Origin: Planctomycetota bacterium
Lineage (GTDB): Bacteria; Planctomycetota; Phycisphaerae; Phycisphaerales; UBA1924
Length of the DNA: 64,000 nucleotides
NCBI GenBank assembly: GCA_030950285.1
Contig: JAUZRR010000015.1
Span: forward strand, 43,480-107,479
Direction of reading: 5' to 3'
The notes beneath the pieces were generated by a model, which searched no databases, had not been told where the DNA came from, and saw only the letters and a program-made list of their open reading frames with translations. Of this stretch, positions 57,822-64,000 are shown piece by piece. How positions within the stretch are numbered: the first letter of the stretch is position 1; each line of letters opens with the position of its first letter. The translations under genes were made by a program, and so were the position numbers.

Positions 57822-60202
57822 CACTCGCTCTGCTCCATTGCTCTGCCCCGGCAAGACCGGAACGCCGCGCTCGACACCACGCCCTCGATCAGCGCCCCGA
57901 ACGTGTCGCCGCGCGCCCCCATTTCCTCGACCACCCGCCGCACCGTCGGCCGATCGAACGGCTCGAGCCCGCGCCCGAGCGCATAGGTCAGCACCTGCCT
58001 GGTCAGATTCTCCACGAAATCGTCCGCCCGTGCCAGCACAATCTCGCGGAGTTCGACCGGACCCGAAAACCGCACCCCCCCGGGCAGCTCGCCCGAAGCA
58101 TCAATCGGCACGCCGTACTCGCGCTCCCGCCACCGCCCGATTGCGTCGAAGTTCTCCATCGAAAGCCCGATCGGGTCCATCCGCCGATGGCAGGTGATGC
58201 ACGTCGGATTCGTCAGGTGCGCAGCCAGTTTCTGCCGGGGGGTCGCGTCCTCGGGCAGTGCAGCCGCCGACTGTTCGAGCCGCGGAATATTCGCCGGCGG
58301 CGGCGGCGGCCTGGCGCCCAGCACCTGATCGAGCACATACAGCCCGCGCTTCACCGGGCTCGTCCGCGTCGGGTTGCTCGTCACCGTCAGCACCGCACCC
58401 AGCGTCAAAATCCCCCCCCGAGGCGATTCAGCATCGAGCGACACCCGCCGAAAGTCCTCCCCCTCCACGCCGGGAATCCCGTAGTGCGCCGCGAGGTCCG
58501 CGTTCAAAAACGTCTCCCGGCCTCGGATCAGTTCGAGCACACTCCGCTCGCTCCGCACCACATCACCAAAGAACATCACCGCCTCGGTACGCAGGTCGTC
58601 ACCAAGCTCTGCTGAATACGCCGGGAACACCGCCGGATCGAAATCCATCCGGTCCAGATTGCGCAGCAACAACCACTGCCCGGCAAAGTTCTCAATAAAG
58701 GCATCGGCCCGCGGGTCGGCAAGCATCCGCCGCGCCTGCGCGCGCAGCACACCATCATCAACGAGCTTGCCTTGTTTTGCAACCGCGAGCAACTCCGCAT
58801 CGGGCAAACTGCTCCACAAAAAGTACGACAACCGGCTCGCCAGCTCGTAGCCGCTCAGCGTGTAGACATGCGACGCATCGTCGCTGTGCCGATTCGCAAT
58901 CGAGCGGTACAAAAAATTTGGCGACACAAGCACCGCGCTGAGCACCACCCGCACCGCCTCTTCGTAGGTATCGCCCGCCCCGCGCGAGTCCTCATAGAGC
59001 TTCATCAACCGACGAAACTCTTCATCCCGCAGCGGCCTGCGAAACGCGCTCGCCGCAAACCGAGAGATCACCTTGCGCGCCACCACACGTTCCGCCGCCC
59101 CGTTCGCGCCCTCGCCCGGCCGCACAAACATCACCGTGCCGTACGCCTCGGGACGCTCGAGCCCCTCCTCATCCAACGGCCCGGCCAGCGACACCGCCTC
59201 GATCGCCATGTTCCGGTCCGCGACGTTGGGCACCCAGTAGTCGTTGGTAAACGCCCCCGAGATCCGCCGCGGCCCGGCCTCGAGCCGCACCCGAACCCGG
59301 CACGCCTGCACATCCCCTCGCTCGGCTCCGACAAAGAACTCCCCCACCTCGCGCCCATCGACACGCACGCTCAACCGAGGCAACTCGTCGCCGCCCGGCG
59401 TGCCCCACGCCTCGACAATCACCTCGTACTCACCAGTCAACGGCACCTCAACAGCCGCCGTCACCTCGGCATTTGTCGTCAGAAAGTACCCCCCGGCACT
59501 CAAGGGTCGGCTCTCCCGCGAGACCTCCAGCGGGTGCAGATTCCGCGGCTCGTCGCCCACCGCCACCACCGGACCCAGCCCGATCTCGATCGCCCGCTCG
59601 GCCGCGTCAAGATACAGCTCGAGCTGCAACGTCGACATGCTCAGCACGTCCGCGTTGTTGTCAAAGCCGTAGCCCGTCCCGTCCGGAGGCAACCGCGCCG
59701 CGAGATCGATCGAATCCGGATCAACCCCCAGCAGGTCCCGCAGCGTGTTGCGATACTCGGCCTTGTTGAGCCGATGGATCGTGAACCACCCCGGGTCGAT
59801 CTCCCCGTCGGGCGGCGTGTACCGCAGCACGTCGTCGATCCACTGCACGATCGTCAGCCGCTCGAGCTCGGTCGGCTGGGGCTCGTCTTCCGGGGGCATG
59901 TCCCCGAAGTGGACCATCTCCCGCGCGACCTTCCAGTCCTCAGCGATCGCAAGAAAGTCCGCGATCGTCTCGACACCCTCAAAGCGGATGTCAGACTTGG
60001 ACTTGCGATAGCCGTGACACCCAAAGCAGTGCTGCTCCATGATCGGGGCGACGTTCTCCGCGAAGCGCTGTTCGAGCACCCGCCCCAGCACGTCCGGCCC
60101 GGAAGGCTCAGAATCCCCACCCCCGGGCTGCCCCGCCGCAAACCACCCACCCGCCGAGAGCAGGCCAACCCCAGCAATCACACCCAATCGTCTCCAGAAC
60201 AT
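57821..60202 (-). CDS. DUF1587/1592/1588/1585 (planctomycete cytochrome-like) protein
   Basis: QHCFGCHGYRKSKSDIRF haem-like CxxCH; RLNKAEYRNTLRDLLGV; CITCHRRMDPIGLSMENFDAIGRWR. Confidence 0.9.
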   Translation of the reverse strand: MFWRRLGVIAGVGLLSAGGWFAAGQPGGGDSEPSGPDVLGRVLEQRFAENVAPIMEQHCFGCHGYRKSKSDIRFEGVETIADFLAIAEDWKVAREMVHFGDMPPEDEPQPTELERLTIVQWIDDVLRYTPPDGEIDPGWFTIHRLNKAEYRNTLRDLLGVDPDSIDLAARLPPDGTGYGFDNNADVLSMSTLQLELYLDAAERAIEIGLGPVVAVGDEPRNLHPLEVSRESRPLSAGGYFLTTNAEVTAAVEVPLTGEYEVIVEAWGTPGGDELPRLSVRVDGREVGEFFVGAERGDVQACRVRVRLEAGPRRISGAFTNDYWVPNVADRNMAIEAVSLAGPLDEEGLERPEAYGTVMFVRPGEGANGAAERVVARKVISRFAASAFRRPLRDEEFRRLMKLYEDSRGAGDTYEEAVRVVLSAVLVSPNFLYRSIANRHSDDASHVYTLSGYELASRLSYFLWSSLPDAELLAVAKQGKLVDDGVLRAQARRMLADPRADAFIENFAGQWLLLRNLDRMDFDPAVFPAYSAELGDDLRTEAVMFFGDVVRSERSVLELIRGRETFLNADLAAHYGIPGVEGEDFRRVSLDAESPRGGILTLGAVLTVTSNPTRTSPVKRGLYVLDQVLGARPPPPPANIPRLEQSAAALPEDATPRQKLAAHLTNPTCITCHRRMDPIGLSMENFDAIGRWREREYGVPIDASGELPGGVRFSGPVELREIVLARADDFVENLTRQVLTYALGRGLEPFDRPTVRRVVEEMGARGDTFGALIEGVVSSAAFRSCRGRAMEQSE

Positions 60203-60322
60203 CCCGCCTCCGTGCCGCCCTCTGCAATATCCCGGGCCCCGTCGCCCGGCTCATCAAGAACACGCCACACCATACCACAACTCCCCGCCGCCCAGAGCGC
60301 CAATCCGGGGGTAGGCTTTGCC

Positions 60323-62053
60323 ATGCAGACCCATACCCGATTCGGCACACTCGTTCTCGCCCTCGTAGCGGTCCTCGTCCCGGCGCTGGCCGCCCACGCC
60401 CAGTCCCAGCTCTACGTCAACGCCAACATCTACACCCTCGACCCCGACAACCCCCGCGCCGAGACGATGCTGGTGGACAACGGGCTCGTCACCGCGATCG
60501 GGTCGAGCGAGCAGGTCCGCACCGCGATGCGCGAGCAGGGCGTCCGTGTTTACGAAAAGTTTGACCTTGAGGGTCGCACCGTCATCCCCGGCCTCATCGA
60601 CGCCCACGGCCACATGATCAGCCTGGGGGCGCTCGGCCTGGGGCTGCTCGACCTCCGGGCGGCGACCTCCTTCGACGACGTCATCAACATCGTCCGCGAC
60701 CGGGCCGGCCGCGCCCCCGCCGGCACCTGGATCGTCGGCCGCGGCTGGGACAACGAGTCCTGGCCGGAGACCGACCTCCCCCACCATCGGCTGCTCTCTG
60801 AGGCCGTCCCCGACCACCCCGTCTGGCTCTCGCGGGTCGACGGGCACGCCGGGCTCGCCAACGACCGCGCCATGCAGGCCGCCGGGGTGAGCGGCTCGAC
60901 AGTCTCCCCCGCCGGCGGCGAGATGCTCCTGGACCACCTCGGCGAGCCCACCGGCGTCTTTGTCGATGCCGCCATGTCGCTCATCGCAAGCCACCTCCCT
61001 TCCGGCCTCACCCCCGACGCCGAGGCGTGCATTCTCAAGGCCCAGGAGATGTGCCTGGCCGTCGGGCTCACCGCCGTCCACGACGCGGGCGTCTCGCCCG
61101 AGGAGATCGCCGTCTACCGCAGGCTCGAGGCCGAGGGCAGGCTCAAGATCCGCATCTACGCCATGCTCCACGGCCGCGACGCCCCCGAGTACTTCGAGAC
61201 CTACGGCCCTTACGACAACTTCAAGCTCAGCATCTACGCCGCCAAGGCGTATATGGACGGCGCCATGGGTTCGCGGGGTGCCTGGCTGCTCGAGCCCTAT
61301 GCCGACCGCCCTGCTGCCCCCGACGCGGGGAGCGATAGCCCCGACGGCACCCCCTACACCGGCCTCGCGACAACCACCCCCGCCGAGATCGAGGCCCTCG
61401 CCGTCCACGCCTTCAACCACGCCTACCAGCTCAACACCCACGCCATCGGCGACCGGGCCAACCGCGAGGTCCTCGACGCCTACGCCCGTGCCCTCGAGTC
61501 CACCAAAGACACCCGCCCGCCGCAGACCCTCCCCCGCCATCGGATCGAGCACGCCCAGCTGCTCCATCCCGACGACATCCCCCGCTTTGCCGGGCTTGGT
61601 GTCGTGGCGTCGATGCAGCCCACCCACGCCACCAGCGACATGCGTTGGGTTGACGCCCGCGTCGGCCCCGCCCGCGCCGCGGGCGCCTACGCCTGGGCCT
61701 CGCTGCTCAAGTCCGGCGCCCACCTGGCGTTGGGGTCCGACTTCCCCGTCGAGAGCCACAACCCCTTTCTCGGGATTTTCGCCGCTGTCACCCGGCAGAA
61801 CCCCGACGGCATCCCCGCGGGCGGCTGGCACCCCGAGCAGCGGCTCACCCGTGAGGAGGCCCTCCGCGGCTTTACCATCGGCGCGGCCTACGCGGCGTTC
61901 TGGGAGGACCGTGCCGGCACGCTCGAGCCCGGCAAGCTCGCAGATTTCGTCGTGCTTGACCGCGACATCATGACCTGCGACGCCGCGGACATCCCCGGCA
62001 CCAAGGTCCTCTGGACCATCAGCGCCGGCGAGGTGCTTTACAAGGCCCGCTGA
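60323..62053 (+). CDS. Secreted YtcJ-like amidohydrolase
   Basis: Signal peptide; TVIPGLIDAHGHMISLG, RIEHAQLLHPDDIPRF, LGSDFPVESHNP. Confidence 0.9.
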   Translation: MQTHTRFGTLVLALVAVLVPALAAHAQSQLYVNANIYTLDPDNPRAETMLVDNGLVTAIGSSEQVRTAMREQGVRVYEKFDLEGRTVIPGLIDAHGHMISLGALGLGLLDLRAATSFDDVINIVRDRAGRAPAGTWIVGRGWDNESWPETDLPHHRLLSEAVPDHPVWLSRVDGHAGLANDRAMQAAGVSGSTVSPAGGEMLLDHLGEPTGVFVDAAMSLIASHLPSGLTPDAEACILKAQEMCLAVGLTAVHDAGVSPEEIAVYRRLEAEGRLKIRIYAMLHGRDAPEYFETYGPYDNFKLSIYAAKAYMDGAMGSRGAWLLEPYADRPAAPDAGSDSPDGTPYTGLATTTPAEIEALAVHAFNHAYQLNTHAIGDRANREVLDAYARALESTKDTRPPQTLPRHRIEHAQLLHPDDIPRFAGLGVVASMQPTHATSDMRWVDARVGPARAAGAYAWASLLKSGAHLALGSDFPVESHNPFLGIFAAVTRQNPDGIPAGGWHPEQRLTREEALRGFTIGAAYAAFWEDRAGTLEPGKLADFVVLDRDIMTCDAADIPGTKVLWTISAGEVLYKAR

Positions 62054-62083
62054 GCCCCCCGCATCCTGAAAGGACACCTCCTC

Positions 62084-63343
62084 ATGGCCTCCACGCCCAC
62101 CGCAATCGTCCTTGGCGCCGGCATGGTCGGCAGCGTCATGGCGGTCGACCTCGCCACCGGCACCGGCAGCACCGATGCTCTTGCCGTCACCATCGCCGAC
62201 AGCCGTCCCGAGGCGCTCGAAAGGGCCAGGGCCCGCGCCGCCGCCGCCGGGTGCTCGATCGACACCATCGAGGCCGACCTGGCCGACCCCGCCGTGCTGC
62301 GCAACGCCATCGAGCCCTTCGACATCGTGCTCGGCGCGCTGGCCAGCAGCATCGGGTTTGCGACCCTCCGCACCGTCATCGAGGCGGGCAAGGACTACTG
62401 CGACATTTCCTTCATGCCCGAAGACGCGATAGACCTCGACGCGCTGGCCAGGAAGCACGACGTCACCGCGATCGTCGATTGCGGCGTGGCGCCGGGCATG
62501 AGCAACCTGCTCGCCGCCCGCGGCGTGGCGATGCTCGACCGCGCCGACTCGATTGAGATCTACGTCGGGGGGCTGCCCCGCGAGCGGCGCCGGCCTTTTG
62601 AGTACAAAGCCGGGTTCTCCCCCGCCGACGTGATCGAGGAGTACACCCGCCCCGCGCGGATCGTCGAGGGCGGCGAGATCGTCGTCCGCCCGGCGCTCTC
62701 TGAGCCCGAGCTCATGGACTTCGCCGGCGTCGGCACGCTCGAGTCCTTCAACACCGACGGCCTGCGCTCTCTCGCCTACACCATGAAAGTCCCCGACATG
62801 AAGGAGAAAACCCTCCGCTACCCCGGGCACATCGAGCTCATGCGGGTTTTCCGCGAGACCGGGCTCTTCGGGCACGACGAGATCGAGGTCGGCGGCACGC
62901 GGGATGGCGCTCCCGGCGTCCGGGTCAAGCCGATCGACGTGATAAGTAAACTGATGTTCCCCAAGTGGACCTACGAGCCCGACGAGGAGGACCTGACCGT
63001 CATGCGGATCGTCGTCGAGGGCGAGCCCCCCGCGGGCCACGGCCGGGGCGCCGCGGCGGGCGGCGATGGGGGTCGCCGCGTTCGCCACCCCGGACGCCGG
63101 GAGCGACATACCTGGGACCTGCTCGACTTCTACGACAAGAAGACCCGCGCCACCAGCATGTCCCGCACCACGGCGATCCCCTGCACGATCATGGCGCGGC
63201 TGGTGGCCGCAGGTTCGCTCAGGCAGCCGGGCGTCAACCCCCCCGAGCTGCTCGGCGCAGACGAACACCTCGTCGAGCACGTCCTCGCCGAGCACCGCGC
63301 CCGGGGGATCGAGTACCACCACCGGGTCGAGACGATCGGCTAG
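62084..63343 (+). CDS. Saccharopine dehydrogenase-like oxidoreductase
   Basis: AIVLGAGMVGSVMAVDLA Rossmann; DCGVAPGMSNLLAARG; HTWDLLDFYDKKTRATSMSRTTAIPCTIMA. Confidence 0.85.
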   Translation: MASTPTAIVLGAGMVGSVMAVDLATGTGSTDALAVTIADSRPEALERARARAAAAGCSIDTIEADLADPAVLRNAIEPFDIVLGALASSIGFATLRTVIEAGKDYCDISFMPEDAIDLDALARKHDVTAIVDCGVAPGMSNLLAARGVAMLDRADSIEIYVGGLPRERRRPFEYKAGFSPADVIEEYTRPARIVEGGEIVVRPALSEPELMDFAGVGTLESFNTDGLRSLAYTMKVPDMKEKTLRYPGHIELMRVFRETGLFGHDEIEVGGTRDGAPGVRVKPIDVISKLMFPKWTYEPDEEDLTVMRIVVEGEPPAGHGRGAAAGGDGGRRVRHPGRRERHTWDLLDFYDKKTRATSMSRTTAIPCTIMARLVAAGSLRQPGVNPPELLGADEHLVEHVLAEHRARGIEYHHRVETIG

Positions 63344-63465
63344 CGTCGCGCCGCCGGCGGCCTCCCCCCACCCCCCATCCGCCCCGAGGCGGGCCGCGGC
63401 CCCGGACGCGCACCACCCGCCCCCCCCGCGCGGCTATCGGGCGTTGCGAGACGATGTTTCATCGG

Positions 63466-63591
63466 CGCACGGTCGTGTTGCATGGCTTCACGACGACCGT
63501 ACAGCCGCGCACGGTCGTGTTGCATGGCTTCACGACGACCGTACAGCCGCGCGCAGTCGTGTTGCATGGCTTCACAACCACCGTACAGCCG
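63466..63591. repeat. 42-bp tandem repeat x3
   Basis: CGCACGGTCGTGTTGCATGGCTTCACGACGACCGTACAGCCG at 63466, 63508 and 63550 (third copy diverged). Confidence 0.85.
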
Positions 63592-64000
63592 CGCACGACG
63601 GCCTGTAGGCGGCCGGGAACGCCCCTCGGGCACGCTCCTGGGGCTCTTGGACGTGCTCCCGGTCCTCCCGGCCGCACTCCGGGCAGGGCACGCCGCCCGG
63701 CACCCCCGCCAGGTCGTACCGGCACCCCGGACACTGCCCCTCCCGCACCCGCCGGTGCCACCGCCACCAGTCCAGCCCGCCCAGCACCAGCAGCCCGGCC
63801 GCGACCACCATCCCCACGTTGAGCAGCAGCCCCGGCCAGATAGGCCGCAACGGCACCTCCCAGCTCCCAAGCCGGACAAAGCCGGGCGAGGAGGTCGCGC
63901 CGCTGGGCGTCAGCATCGAGTTGACGCCCCGGTCCACCATGCCGTTGTAGAGACGGTCCCCCGAGAAGCTGCGGAACGGGAAGCCGACGCCGAGGCGGGT
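63572..64000 (-). CDS. Partial membrane/zinc-ribbon protein (runs off window)
   Basis: RLGVGFPFRSFSGDRLYNGMVDRGVNS...CPGCRYDLAGVPGGVPCPECG; open to window end. Confidence 0.65.
   Translation of the reverse strand, partial: TRLGVGFPFRSFSGDRLYNGMVDRGVNSMLTPSGATSSPGFVRLGSWEVPLRPIWPGLLLNVGMVVAAGLLVLGGLDWWRWHRRVREGQCPGCRYDLAGVPGGVPCPECGREDREHVQEPQERARGAFPAAYRPSCAAVRWL

Noticed and set aside
56388-60202. DUF1552/DUF1592 pair as a novel system
   Set aside because: This coupled pair is widespread in planctomycetes and related phyla; function unknown but not new.
58772-60322. Long N-terminal extension of the amidohydrolase ORF
   Set aside because: Antisense to the DUF1592 gene; true start at 60323 has a clear signal peptide.
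60254-63322. 1022-aa minus-strand ORF
   Set aside because: Antisense shadow of the amidohydrolase and saccharopine-dehydrogenase-like genes; no recognisable domain.
63466-63591. Possible CRISPR array
   Set aside because: Direct repeats are contiguous with no spacers; it is a simple tandem repeat.

Overview
High-GC bacterial chromosome window, most likely from a marine planctomycete of the Phycisphaerae. Support for that: exosortase and PTPG-type C-terminal tails, GC-type dockerin tails, DUF1552/DUF1592 proteins, and DUF1559-like pseudopilins. Main blocks: (1) about 4.7-19.1 kb, a plus-strand exopolysaccharide/exosortase operon (export lipoprotein, exosortase fused to an EpsI-like domain, giant TPR protein, Wzz/BY-kinase-like protein with a degenerate P-loop, epimerase, WecA-like transferase, orphan ParA, VanZ-like). 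A likely exosortase substrate lies at 21.2 kb. (2) 22-26 kb, dehydratase and a znuABC-type zinc importer with a very good Zur-like operator. (3) 26-36.5 kb, housekeeping and catabolic genes (hutG/hutI, map, S8 protease, trpA, GSIII) and two tRNAs. (4) 36.5-56.2 kb, the most interesting part: a two-component system with a sigma54-type NtrC-family regulator, pseudopilins, GC-dockerin surface proteins, and a tightly overlapping minus-strand operon of three glycosyltransferases, an ABC exporter, an APH-like kinase and an APH-sulfotransferase fusion. A stand-alone sulfotransferase sits upstream. Two near-consensus sigma54 promoters and seven copies of a 16-bp TGGCy-N5-TGGCCA motif fall in this region, two of them as pairs exactly 31 bp apart. 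I propose this as a candidate undescribed RpoN-controlled sulfated/phosphorylated surface-glycan system. (5) 56-64 kb, DUF1552/DUF1592 pair, amidohydrolase, saccharopine-dehydrogenase-like protein and a 42-bp tandem repeat. A dispersed REP-like palindrome (CCCCTCGCTCGCGCGAGGGG) occurs in three clusters. All assignments are by eye; no searches were run.
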